This document shows, piece after piece, positions 14,780-23,466 of a DNA stretch of 48,959 bases (the stretch's first letter is position 1; every line of letters begins with the position of its first letter). The notes under the pieces were generated by a model. The model searched no databases. It was not told the DNA's origin and saw only the letters and a list, made by a program, of their open reading frames with translations. This DNA is from Pedobacter kyonggii (lineage in GTDB: Bacteria; Bacteroidota; Bacteroidia; Sphingobacteriales; Sphingobacteriaceae), in assembly GCF_004310665.1 (NCBI RefSeq), contig NZ_SIXF01000037.1, positions 301 through 49,259 on the forward strand, read 5' to 3'. Both the position numbers and the translations under genes were made by a program.

Positions 14780-17134
14780 ATGATAGAATTAAACAAACTG
14801 TTTAAAAAAGTTGCGGCAGTAAAGCATGTCAATAAAATGATAGTGCTCATTATGCTATTTGCGATTTTCAGTTTAATGCTCATTAGGAGCAGTAATACTT
14901 CAGCCAGAGATCAGGTAGGCAGTCTAAACCCTACAGATTCTCTTCAAAAGCTACAGAGACTTTTGGCTGATTCAAAACCCGATACAAACCGCATACAATA
15001 CCTGCTAAAAATTGCCAATCATTTCATTAATCAACAAGAAAACCAAAGCATAAATTTAGCGAAGGCAATGCCTTATCTGCAAAAGGCACGCATTTTAAAC
15101 GAGCAACTTAAATCCCCAAACTGGGAATTTCGTACCCTTATGGCTTACGCCCGGTTTTTGAACAAAAAACATTTAAGAGTACAGCAGGCACTCACCTATG
15201 AAAAGGCAATTGCTGTTGCAAAAAGAATTGGCAATAAACATTTCGAAGCCAGCGCATGGTATTCTTATTATGTCAATGTTCCCGATACCGTTTCGGATTA
15301 TAAAAATAGAACATTTTACAACCGCGCAGCTACCGCACATGCCTTATATAAAGAAATTGGCACCTCTTTCCAGGAAAAATACAGAGAGGCAACGCTTCTA
15401 AAAACAATGGCAGATTTCCATTTGGAGGAAGAAAAATTTGATTTATCCATAAAAGAGCTTTTTGAGGTTATTGCCTTGGATAAAAAATTCAAACTTCCCG
15501 ATCTGCCAATGGCCTATGATCTGCTTTCGGCAGTTTATGAAAGAAAAGGAGAACTCAGTAAGGCATTGAATTACGCGTTACTGAGTGTAAAAACGGCACA
15601 AAACAACCACGAGGAAGTGCTCGGCACTTATTTAAACCGGGTAGGCTCTGCCTATGAGGCCATGGGTAAAGCTAAAGAAAGCATTGCCTGGTACCGTAAA
15701 ACCCTTGATGTTAACGATAAAAAAGATCCTTTCCGCTTTGTTACGGCTTATTCCATTACGAGCCAAATGATCAAACTGGGTGAAGCAAAAAAAGCACTGG
15801 CCATACTCGAAAAAACCTGGAGCGAGGTTAACAATCCATCAAGTGGACATGAATATTTTATGTTTCTGGCATTTGGCGAGTGTTATGCTGCGCTAAAAAA
15901 GTACGATCTGGCTAAAAAACATTTCGATAAACTCCTAGAAGATAATACATTACAAACATACTCTAACCCTTTCCAAACTTCAGTTTTCTTCTCCGTAAGC
16001 GAATTCTACTTTGCCCAGAACAAATACGGACTGGCGTTGCAGTTTGCAGAAAAAGCAAGAGAAAACCAGATCAGCATGACCTTACCAAGGCAGATCAGGT
16101 TAAATGAAATTCTTTACAAAATAGATCTATCTACAGATCGTCCGGCAGAGGCCATTATTCACCTGCAAACTTTTCATAAGCTTAGAGATTCGATGCTTAG
16201 CCAGGAGAATTTAAATACCATTGAGCGTTTGAAGATTGAATTCCAGGCTTCGCAAAAGGAGAATGAAAATGAAATCCTCAGGAAGAAATCGCAATTGCAA
16301 AGCCAGGAACTTAACCGCATTCAATGGATTAAAAATGCCACTATCGCCGGGCTGGCATTTTTAACAATCGTACTTGTTTTAATCTATGGCAGGTTCCGGT
16401 TGAAAAAGAAACTTCATGATACTTTGGTAAAGAAAAAGGCAGATATAGACCTTGCTTACGCTGAACTCGAGATAAATATTCAACAAAAAAATAATTTAAT
16501 TGAAGAGAAAGAAAGCTTAATTAAGGAAGTGCATCACCGGGTTAAAAACAACCTGCAATTAACAATGAGTTTATTGAACAGCCAAAGTTATTACCTGGAA
16601 GATTTATCTGCAATTGAGGCGATAAAGGAAAGTCAGCACCGTTTAAAAAGTATTGCGTTGATTCATCAAAAGCTTTACCAAACAGAAAATCTGGCTACCA
16701 TAAACATTCAGCCTTATATCGTAGAATTGGTTGAATATTTAAAGGAAAGCCTGAACGGTGATAAAAAGATAAGCTTTGAGTTGGACATTTTAAATCTCGA
16801 ACTGGACATTTCGAAAGCCGTTCCGCTTGGCTTAATTATAAACGAGGCGATTACCAATATTTTCAAATACGCTTTCCCTGACAGGCATGACGGAAAAGTG
16901 ATCATTACCCTAAAAGAATGTCAGGCAGATCATTATCAACTGTTTATTAAGGATAACGGCATCGGATTACCCGCCGACTTTGATTATGAACAGAACAACA
17001 CACTAGGCATTATTTTAATGAAGGGATTGAGTGCCCAAATTGATGGTGTTTTTACGATGGAAAGCAAAGATGGTGTTTCGTTAAGCTTAATTTTTATAAA
17101 TAGAAGTGAAGATTTATTCCTGTTGAAAGATTAA
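14780..17134 (+). CDS. TPR-containing sensor histidine kinase (HisKA_2 type), second copy
   Basis: A 784-residue kinase with the same layout as the one at 3813-6110: an N-terminal hydrophobic segment (residues 20-35), TPR-like helical repeats to about 470, a membrane helix (about 515-535) followed by RFRLKKK, a coiled coil, then the phosphoacceptor box [14 protein letters not shown] with His585 and a HATPase domain (NEAITNIFKYAFP, DNGIGLP). It starts 6 bases after the GAF activator ends and its stop is 6 bases before the ATG of a REC-AAA+-Fis regulator, so this kinase-regulator pair is almost certainly a two-component system. The periplasmic TPR domain probably binds a protein or peptide ligand. 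Confidence 0.92.
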   Translation: MIELNKLFKKVAAVKHVNKMIVLIMLFAIFSLMLIRSSNTSARDQVGSLNPTDSLQKLQRLLADSKPDTNRIQYLLKIANHFINQQENQSINLAKAMPYLQKARILNEQLKSPNWEFRTLMAYARFLNKKHLRVQQALTYEKAIAVAKRIGNKHFEASAWYSYYVNVPDTVSDYKNRTFYNRAATAHALYKEIGTSFQEKYREATLLKTMADFHLEEEKFDLSIKELFEVIALDKKFKLPDLPMAYDLLSAVYERKGELSKALNYALLSVKTAQNNHEEVLGTYLNRVGSAYEAMGKAKESIAWYRKTLDVNDKKDPFRFVTAYSITSQMIKLGEAKKALAILEKTWSEVNNPSSGHEYFMFLAFGECYAALKKYDLAKKHFDKLLEDNTLQTYSNPFQTSVFFSVSEFYFAQNKYGLALQFAEKARENQISMTLPRQIRLNEILYKIDLSTDRPAEAIIHLQTFHKLRDSMLSQENLNTIERLKIEFQASQKENENEILRKKSQLQSQELNRIQWIKNATIAGLAFLTIVLVLIYGRFRLKKKLHDTLVKKKADIDLAYAELEINIQQKNNLIEEKESLIKEVHHRVKNNLQLTMSLLNSQSYYLEDLSAIEAIKESQHRLKSIALIHQKLYQTENLATINIQPYIVELVEYLKESLNGDKKISFELDILNLELDISKAVPLGLIINEAITNIFKYAFPDRHDGKVIITLKECQADHYQLFIKDNGIGLPADFDYEQNNTLGIILMKGLSAQIDGVFTMESKDGVSLSLIFINRSEDLFLLKD

Positions 17135-17140
17135 TTGAAG

Positions 17141-19060
17141 ATGAGGACAGAAAAAATTCTAATTGTTGAAGATGAATTTATCGTTGCGCACGATCTGCAG
17201 ATGATTTTGCAGCGTGCCGGCTATCAGGTTGTCGGCATTGCCGATTCTGTTAAAAATGCTCAAGCCCTACTGGAAAAACATCAGGTAGACCTGGTTCTTT
17301 TAGATATCTATTTAAAGGGCAGACTAACCGGCATTGATCTGGCGCATGACTTAATGAAAAGCCAGATCCCTTTTATTTATGTCTCTGCAAATTCGAATGA
17401 AAAAGTGCTGGAGGCTGCAAAGTCTACCTGTCCGTACGGGTTTATTGTTAAACCTTACCGCGACCGGGACATTTTATTAAGCATTGATATTGCCAGGTAC
17501 CGCAAGGAAAACAGCAATAACATGAAAATGAGCAGCGAGCGCTTTATGCAGGATTTCATTGTAGATATTTCGATGAAATCGTTAAACTGGCAAAAGAAAA
17601 TTTTAGCCATTGCAGCTGCCTTTCAGCCATATATTCCTTTTGATTTTATTGCGCTTTCAGGTATCGCAAAAGATGGAAAACGATATAGCGAAATTGGAAT
17701 CACCAGAAAAAACTTCGACCAGTACGACTTATTTACAGCAAATGAGTTCTTAAAATACGCGGATTTAAGCAGGGCAGAATATGATACCATCAATCAACTG
17801 GTACCCGAAACAACAGCCGATGCCATTTACGTTGGTGATGATTTTGAGGGGGTAAAAAAGGCTGCCCCAATGAAAAATTTAATCGCCACCACTTATCATC
17901 TTTATTCCAATCTGGTAAAAACATTCTACCTGGAAAATGGCGATCAGATCAGCTTTTCGTTTTACAGTAGAACTGAAAACATTTACCAACCCGCACACAT
18001 GGAGCTGCTTAACTTTTTATCAGGCACTTTAGAGAAAAAATTGGTCCATATTATCGAGCTTGAAAAAGCAGGAACGGAAACAGTTTTTCATCAAGAAAGC
18101 GGCAACTATCATGTAGCAAAAAAAAATTTTGAAAATATTATTGGCAAAAGCACTGCTTTGCTCAGTGTTTTAGACAAGATAAAAATTGTTGCACCAACTG
18201 ATACATCTGTATTGATAACCGGAGAGAGTGGGACAGGAAAAGAAGAAGTTGCCAAAAGCCTCCACCGCTTATCGCATAGAAGCGCAAAGCCAATTGTGGC
18301 CGTAAATTGTGCTGCACTACCTGCAGATTTAATTGAATCCATTCTATTTGGCCATGAAAAGGGCTCGTTTACAGGCGCTGTGAACACCAGAATCGGAAAA
18401 TTTGAAGAGGCCAACGGTGGCACCATCTTTCTCGATGAGATCGGAGAGATGCCCTTCGATCTGCAGGCAAAGCTTCTCCGCGCGTTGCAGGAGAAAGAAA
18501 TTGAGCGGATTGGTGGCAAACAACCTATTAAAGTCGATTTAAGAATAATTGCTGCTACTAACGTCAATTTAGAGAAAGAGATCGCAAAAGGCAGGTTCAG
18601 GCTGGATCTTTTCTATCGCCTTAATGTTTTTCCAATCCACGTTCCTCCGCTTTGTCGACGAAAGACCGACATCCCACTACTGGTAGAATATTTTGTTCAG
18701 AAACATGCAAAAGCAGTAGGTAAAAACATTACCGAAATTCCAACTGATTTTATGGATCGGCTGATGTTATATGATTGGCCAGGCAATATCAGAGAATTGG
18801 AACATGTGATGCTGAGGAGTGTACTGCTTTCATCGAATGAAAAACTTAATCCCGATCATTTGGAACTTGGAATTAAAAATGAGGAACCGCTTTCGCAAAA
18901 TGGAATAAAAACAATTATCGATAATGAAAGAGACCATATCATCAGGGTTTTGGAGCTCTGCAAAGGTAAGGTTGCAGGCAGCGGTGGTGCGGCAGAATTA
19001 TTGGGCATTCCGGCAACTACTTTGAGTTCTAAAATTAAAAAGCTGGATATAAAACGTTAG
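17141..19060 (+). CDS. Response regulator with sigma-54 AAA+ and Fis domains (NtrC-like)
   Basis: The ATG at 17141 is preferred; an in-frame TTG at 17135 directly follows the kinase stop. Residues 1-120 are a receiver domain (KILIVEDEF, phosphoacceptor Asp55 in LVLLDIY, conserved Lys in IVKPYR). A roughly 180-residue middle region, perhaps GAF-like, precedes the AAA+ domain with GESGTGKE (361-368), GSFTGA (408-413) and Walker [11 protein letters not shown]. The C-terminus carries a Fis-type helix-turn-helix (GGAAELLGIPATTLSSKIKK). The extra middle domain is unusual for NtrC-type proteins and suggests a second input. It follows the TPR kinase directly and should be its phosphorylation target. 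Confidence 0.92.
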   Translation: MRTEKILIVEDEFIVAHDLQMILQRAGYQVVGIADSVKNAQALLEKHQVDLVLLDIYLKGRLTGIDLAHDLMKSQIPFIYVSANSNEKVLEAAKSTCPYGFIVKPYRDRDILLSIDIARYRKENSNNMKMSSERFMQDFIVDISMKSLNWQKKILAIAAAFQPYIPFDFIALSGIAKDGKRYSEIGITRKNFDQYDLFTANEFLKYADLSRAEYDTINQLVPETTADAIYVGDDFEGVKKAAPMKNLIATTYHLYSNLVKTFYLENGDQISFSFYSRTENIYQPAHMELLNFLSGTLEKKLVHIIELEKAGTETVFHQESGNYHVAKKNFENIIGKSTALLSVLDKIKIVAPTDTSVLITGESGTGKEEVAKSLHRLSHRSAKPIVAVNCAALPADLIESILFGHEKGSFTGAVNTRIGKFEEANGGTIFLDEIGEMPFDLQAKLLRALQEKEIERIGGKQPIKVDLRIIAATNVNLEKEIAKGRFRLDLFYRLNVFPIHVPPLCRRKTDIPLLVEYFVQKHAKAVGKNITEIPTDFMDRLMLYDWPGNIRELEHVMLRSVLLSSNEKLNPDHLELGIKNEEPLSQNGIKTIIDNERDHIIRVLELCKGKVAGSGGAAELLGIPATTLSSKIKKLDIKR

Positions 19061-19069
19061 TGATATTTA

Positions 19070-19094
19070 GTAAATCGACGATATATCATGAATT
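19070..19094 (+). promoter_or_regulatory. Candidate activator-binding motif, copy B
   Basis: The bases read GTAAATCGACGATATATC followed by ATGAATT. It agrees with copy A (minus strand at 12543-12566) in 16 of 18 core positions and with copy C at 23076-23098 in the GACGATATA-n-CATGA part. Its ACGATATA ends 59 bases before a TGGTATTTTTCTTGAC element. It begins 10 bases after the preceding gene ends, so it lies wholly in the spacer. Confidence 0.55.
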
Positions 19095-19144
19095 CCAAAA
19101 ACCAACTAACACAATAAAACACTGATAAACAAAAACTTAAAGAT

Positions 19145-19160
19145 TGGTATTTTTCTTGAC
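19145..19160 (+). promoter_or_regulatory. Candidate sigma-54-like promoter of the third activator gene
   Basis: TGGTATTTTTCTTGAC resembles a -24/-12 pair (TGG, then TTGA at the -12 position) and is nearly the same as the element before the detox operon. The -12 match is imperfect (GA in place of GC). It lies 77 bases upstream of the start at 19237, showing that this gene has its own promoter rather than only reading through from 17141. Confidence 0.4.
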
Positions 19161-19236
19161 TTGAATAGACTGTATTAATCAAAAAGAGACCTTTGTTGGC
19201 CGTTGATTTATATCTAACGCTCGCCCGAAATAGAAA

Positions 19237-21192
19237 ATGAAACAGAAAATCTTAATTGTAGAAGATGAATTTATTGTAGCCAACGATCTTAGGATCATGC
19301 TCGAAAAAGCTGGCTATAAAGTGTGTGGGATAGCACCATCTGTGGTAAAAGCGCTTGAGCTGATCGCAGCTAAAGAACCCGACTGGATATTGTTGGATAT
19401 TTTTTTGCAGGGCGACAAAACAGGAATTGATCTGGCTGGCCAGCTTACCGAAATGGGAATCCCTTTTATTTATATTTCCGCAAACACCAATCAGGGGATT
19501 TTAGAAGCCGCAAAAGCAACCCTGCCCTATGGCTTTTTGGTTAAACCTTTCCGCGAAAAAGACCTGATGGTAATGTTGGATATTGCCCGTTACAGACATG
19601 AACAAAACCTGAAATATAACCATCATAAAGAGCCACCGCTACATAAACAGATTGAGCATATTGCCCAAAAGCAGGAACCGGTTTCTCAGCGTTTAAAACA
19701 AATCAGTGCCGCGATGCACCCCGTTGTACCTTTTGATTTTCTCTGGATTACCAGATCAAAGCCACGCACCACTACGAAGGATGTTTACATCAGCCGCGCT
19801 TCCGACGGAAAATTCAATATCCTCAGCACCGACGCTTTACTGAAAGAAACCAATATTTCAGATCGTGATTTTAAAACATGGAACAGCACCGCGCTTGCCC
19901 ATAATGGGAAACCCATCTTTAACGGATATGATTTTCGGAAATTGAGAATGGAAAGTCTATCGATACAAGCACTTTCAGACCATTACAAACTTGAATCAGT
20001 CTTGATTACCGAAATTGAAAGAGATACAGATGTATTTCAGTTCGTTTTTTTCAACCAGCTTTCAGATCTCTACACAAAAGTCCATTCAGGTATTATTGGC
20101 CAATTTAAGAAAAGCCTTGAGCTCATTATAGCTAAAATTATTTTAAGTAAGGATAGTATAGCTCAAACTCCAGCTGTGGGCTTACCTGTAGTTGAAAAGC
20201 CAATCATCAAAAAAGAACAAGCTATAGAAATCCGAAAGGATTTTAATGGCATTATTGGCAACAGTGCTTTACTGCACGCCGCATTTAAGAAACTGGAACT
20301 GGTGGCACCCGATGATACTTCGGTGCTTATTTTGGGCGAAAGTGGCACTGGAAAAGAAAAAATTGCACAGACCATCCATAAATTATCTCCCCGTAAAAAC
20401 AAACCCTTAATTACCGTAAACTGTGCAGCCTTACCCTTAACCTTAATAGAATCGGAACTTTTCGGGCATGAAAAAGGTTCTTTTACAGGCGCAAACGAAA
20501 AACGCATCGGCAAGTTTGAACAGGCCAACGGAGGCTCGATTTTTCTGGATGAGATAGGCGAACTTCCCTTAGAAGCTCAGGTAAAACTATTAAGGGTTCT
20601 CCAAGAAAAAGAAATTGAACGTTTGGGTGGAAATTACACCAAAAAGATAAACGTTAGGATCATTACGGCCACCAACAGAAACCTGGAAAAAGAAGTTGCA
20701 GAAGGCCGTTTCCGCCTTGACTTATATTACCGCTTGAATGTTTTCCCGATAGAGTTACCTTCGCTGAGAGACCGAAAAGAAGATATACCTGCTCTGGCCG
20801 CTTATTTTATTGACAAGTATGGCAAAAAAGGATCGTCATCAGTTACTTCAATATCTACGGATGCGTTGAATGAAATGCAGGATTATCACTGGCCTGGAAA
20901 TGTCAGGGAATTAGAGCACCTGATAGAAAGAAGTATGCTGTTAACTGAAGGGGAAATGATTACTAAAGTTGACCTTCCAAACCCTACCTTGGCTGCAAGT
21001 GTTGCTCATGGAGATCATTTCAAAATCAAAACCATGGAGGAAATGGAGAGGGAGCATATTATGGGTATTTTGAAAATGTGTAAAGGCAAAATATTTGGCC
21101 CGGGTGGCGCGGCGGAAATCCTTAATATCCCTTCTACGACATTAAACTCAAAAATTAAAAAACTAGGGATAAAATTTGAATTTGTTAAGTAG
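19237..21192 (+). CDS. Response regulator with sigma-54 AAA+ and Fis domains, second copy
   Basis: The 651-residue protein is a paralogue of the regulator at 17141. Its receiver domain has KILIVEDEF, phosphoacceptor Asp54 (WILLDIF) and FLVKPFR. A middle region of about 200 residues is followed by the AAA+ domain with Walker A GESGTGKE (367-374), GSFTGA (414-419) and [10 protein letters not shown], then a Fis-type helix-turn-helix ([20 protein letters not shown]). Unlike the other regulator it is separated from the upstream gene by 176 bases carrying motif B and a promoter-like element. No kinase adjoins it, so the TPR kinase encoded inside the detox operon (3813) is an attractive partner. Confidence 0.92.
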   Translation: MKQKILIVEDEFIVANDLRIMLEKAGYKVCGIAPSVVKALELIAAKEPDWILLDIFLQGDKTGIDLAGQLTEMGIPFIYISANTNQGILEAAKATLPYGFLVKPFREKDLMVMLDIARYRHEQNLKYNHHKEPPLHKQIEHIAQKQEPVSQRLKQISAAMHPVVPFDFLWITRSKPRTTTKDVYISRASDGKFNILSTDALLKETNISDRDFKTWNSTALAHNGKPIFNGYDFRKLRMESLSIQALSDHYKLESVLITEIERDTDVFQFVFFNQLSDLYTKVHSGIIGQFKKSLELIIAKIILSKDSIAQTPAVGLPVVEKPIIKKEQAIEIRKDFNGIIGNSALLHAAFKKLELVAPDDTSVLILGESGTGKEKIAQTIHKLSPRKNKPLITVNCAALPLTLIESELFGHEKGSFTGANEKRIGKFEQANGGSIFLDEIGELPLEAQVKLLRVLQEKEIERLGGNYTKKINVRIITATNRNLEKEVAEGRFRLDLYYRLNVFPIELPSLRDRKEDIPALAAYFIDKYGKKGSSSVTSISTDALNEMQDYHWPGNVRELEHLIERSMLLTEGEMITKVDLPNPTLAASVAHGDHFKIKTMEEMEREHIMGILKMCKGKIFGPGGAAEILNIPSTTLNSKIKKLGIKFEFVK

Positions 21193-21215
21193 GCTTTAGG
21201 TGAAGTTGAGGTTTT

Positions 21216-21248
21216 AGTCAGGAGTCGGTAGTCCCGAGTCCGGAGTCG
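21216..21248. repeat. AGTC-rich degenerate repeat
   Basis: Short reiterated AGTC units (AGTCAGGAGTC, AGTCCCGAGTC, CGGAGTC). A similar string, AGTCCGAAGTC with AGTCCGGAG, lies at 46274-46306. It is a small dispersed intergenic repeat without an obvious role. Confidence 0.5.
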
Positions 21249-21279
21249 ATTAAGCGCTGTGATCTAGGTTAAGATAAAT

Positions 21280-21304
21280 CGTCATCTCCGCAGTGGAGAG
21301 ATCT
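21280..21304. repeat. CGTCATCTC dispersed repeat, copy 1
   Basis: CGTCATCTCCGCAGTGGAG followed by AGATCT contains a small CTCC/GGAG hairpin. Longer relatives sharing CGTCATCTC and GGAGAGATCT lie at 24387-24424, and a partial one at 48622-48645. Confidence 0.55.
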
Positions 21305-21373
21305 TTGAACGATGTTAAAAGATTTTGCGTTGCAACGCCTGGTCACTGCTGTATAAACCATTTAGCCATTATT

Positions 21374-22987
21374 TTACTGCAATTTCTTATGCGGAATTTT
21401 GGTATCTGATAAATCGATCTGCATTTCCTGCTTCCTGATCATTTCATCACTAAATTGCTTTTCCTTGCGGATTTTGTGAAGTTCTTGCCGCTGGATATGA
21501 TAAATATCTTTTAAGATATGGTTATAAACTTCCATCTCTGCATTTTCGATCGCTTCGCACTCCATCGATTCGAGTCTTCTGGAGGTATGGTTTAAACTGT
21601 TCTCGAGTTCATTTTTCAAACCATTTACCAATCCAATTCCTTCTATTTCCTCTGCGTAGTTTTCCCTTAAGCGGTTTAACGAAACCTTTAATAGCCGCTG
21701 TTTAATACTGGCCTCTTGTTGCTCATCAGGTACCAGTGGATCGATTTCGTAAATGTTGATCGCCTTGATGATATAAGGCAAAGTAAGGCCCTGAAAAACC
21801 AGGGTAACCAAAATAACCACAAACGTGATGAAGATGATCAGGTTACGGTGTGGAAAATTAATGTGGGCAGCAGTAGTAATAGGCAATGAGAGTGCCGCGG
21901 CCAAAGAAACTACTCCTCTCATTCCAGCCCAACCGATAATTAACGGGCCTTTCCAGCCTGGGTGGGCTTCACTCCTTCTTACCTTGGCAGATAGCCACCT
22001 TGGTATAAAAGCTACCGGGTAAATCCAGGCGATGCGGAGTACAATTACAAGTGCACTAATGATCAGTCCATAACTAAAAGCTTCCCAAATTGAATAACCT
22101 TCTAAACCGGCCATTATGATCGGTAATTCCAATCCGATCAAAATAAATACCAAGGCATTTAGGATCATGGTTAATGTTGCCCATACATTGATGGCCTGCA
22201 ATCGGCTCTGCCCATCTACAAAAATTTCGTGCGACCGGTACGATAAAAACAAACCCCCACTTACCACAGCCATCACGCCCGAAAAATGGAACTGCTCAGC
22301 AGCCAGATACATAAAATAGGGCGAAATTAAAGTGATGGCAGCATCGATGCTGGGTGTAGTAGGTAAAAACCGATGGATAAGATATAATACGTGAGCCACG
22401 GCCAATCCGATTACAATGCCCATAACAGTACTTAAGAAAAAGTCACCTGCTGCATTTGAAAGCGAAAACTGCCCTGTAATTACCGCAGCTAAGGCAAAAC
22501 GGAGCACAATTAAACTTGAGGCATCGTTAACCAAACTTTCGCCCTCCAAAATGGTGGTAATCCGTTTTGGCACTTTAATATTCTTCAATACTGATGTTGC
22601 CGCAATGGCATCAGGTGGCGAAACAATGCCCCCAAGCAAAAAGCCCATAGCGAGTGTAAAACCGGGAATCATGGAAGAGGTTAAAAATGCAACGGCTACC
22701 GATGTGATAATAACCAGGCCAAAAGCAAGCAAACTGATCGGCCTGCGCCAGCGCCAGAAATCATTCCATGAGGTATACCAGGCAGCTTCATAAAGCAGCG
22801 GAGGAAGAAAAATCAGAAATATAATTTCAGGATCTATAGACATTGGCGGGATACCCGGAATATAGCTGATACCTAGACCGGCAATTACTAAAAATATAGG
22901 ATAGGAAATTTTTACCTTTTGCGCCAGCATAATCAACAGAAAAGCTGCTGAAAGTAAAATAATGAACTGAAGAAGGGTATAGTGCAT
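21374..22987 (-). CDS. Na+/H+ antiporter, CPA1/NhaP family
   Basis: The start is placed at 22987 (MHYTLLQFIILLSAAF); an upstream in-frame ATG at 23017 falls inside a promoter-like box. The 537-residue protein has about 12 membrane helices, the ion-binding region LLGGIVSPPDAIAATSVLK and GESLVNDASSLIVLR typical of CPA1 exchangers, and a conserved WAGMRGVVSLAAALSLP helix. A hydrophilic tail of about 130 residues follows. It exchanges cytoplasmic Na+ (or K+) for protons at the inner membrane. It is transcribed alone, opposite to the haloperoxidase gene, with activator motif C in the shared spacer. Ion preference cannot be read from sequence. Confidence 0.93.
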   Translation of the reverse strand: MHYTLLQFIILLSAAFLLIMLAQKVKISYPIFLVIAGLGISYIPGIPPMSIDPEIIFLIFLPPLLYEAAWYTSWNDFWRWRRPISLLAFGLVIITSVAVAFLTSSMIPGFTLAMGFLLGGIVSPPDAIAATSVLKNIKVPKRITTILEGESLVNDASSLIVLRFALAAVITGQFSLSNAAGDFFLSTVMGIVIGLAVAHVLYLIHRFLPTTPSIDAAITLISPYFMYLAAEQFHFSGVMAVVSGGLFLSYRSHEIFVDGQSRLQAINVWATLTMILNALVFILIGLELPIIMAGLEGYSIWEAFSYGLIISALVIVLRIAWIYPVAFIPRWLSAKVRRSEAHPGWKGPLIIGWAGMRGVVSLAAALSLPITTAAHINFPHRNLIIFITFVVILVTLVFQGLTLPYIIKAINIYEIDPLVPDEQQEASIKQRLLKVSLNRLRENYAEEIEGIGLVNGLKNELENSLNHTSRRLESMECEAIENAEMEVYNHILKDIYHIQRQELHKIRKEKQFSDEMIRKQEMQIDLSDTKIPHKKLQ

Positions 22988-23014
22988 AGCTTTTTCAAAA
23001 CAAAAAACAAACCA

Positions 23015-23022
23015 CAAATATA
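23015..23022 (-). promoter_or_regulatory. Probable -7 box of the antiporter gene
   Basis: On the minus strand the bases read TATATTTG, an exact fit to the Bacteroidota -7 consensus TAnnTTTG, 27 bases before the chosen start at 22987. No good -33 TTTG is present at the right distance. Confidence 0.4.
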
Positions 23023-23075
23023 ATCAACAAATAACCAGTTACTTGAGCTTTAAAGGGTTGTTGTTTCAGCAAAGC

Positions 23076-23098
23076 AATTGACGATATAACATGATTTT
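23076..23098 (+). promoter_or_regulatory. Candidate activator-binding motif, copy C
   Basis: AATTGACGATATAACATGAT matches motif B in GACGATATA-n-CATGA. It lies about 90-110 bases upstream of the antiporter start and about 240 bases upstream of the -24 element of the haloperoxidase promoter, within the reach of sigma-54 enhancers. Confidence 0.45.
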
Positions 23099-23337
23099 AC
23101 CTGGAATAATTGCTGAAATCCACTAAACAAACAATAAATGGGTAATATGATAATGCCAGAAACTAATGCTCCAGGTTGTTGGTTTAATCAATACGATTAT
23201 CTCACTGCCAAAGCATAATCAAAAATCATTAAGTAGAAATCAATCCTACCAAACAACTACCGTAAATTAACGAAATAAAGCAAATAAATAATCAACAAAT
23301 AAATAATAAATAACTAAAAATCAAATACTTAACAAAA

Positions 23338-23353
23338 TGGATCGCAAGTTGCA
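23338..23353 (+). promoter_or_regulatory. Sigma-54-type promoter of the haloperoxidase gene
   Basis: TGGATCGCAAGTTGCA has GG and GC separated by exactly 10 bases and a full TTGCA -12 element, the best sigma-54 match in the window. Transcription would begin about 100 bases before the start at 23467. A TAACGAAA half-site lies 62 bases upstream of it. Confidence 0.55.
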
Positions 23354-23466
23354 ATAAGTCAGCACGAAACTTAAGATACAGTTTAGTGATTACCTTAACA
23401 TCAATATTAATTTTGGGTAATTCGCAAAAACTGCTTTAAACAATTAAAATTAATCATAAAAAAGCT

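Larger units (their letters stand above)
23018..23466. other. 449-base divergent spacer between antiporter and haloperoxidase
   Basis: No gene is seen. It holds the antiporter promoter box, activator motif copy C (23076-23098), a TAACGAAA half-site (23268-23275), a very A-rich stretch (23281-23330) and a sigma-54-like promoter (23338-23353) directed at the haloperoxidase gene. Confidence 0.65.

Noticed and set aside
23017-23044. Sigma-54-like TGGTTATTTGTTGATT on the minus strand before the antiporter
   Set aside because: The -12 part has neither GC nor correct spacing from the TGG; the TATATTTG box explains the promoter better.
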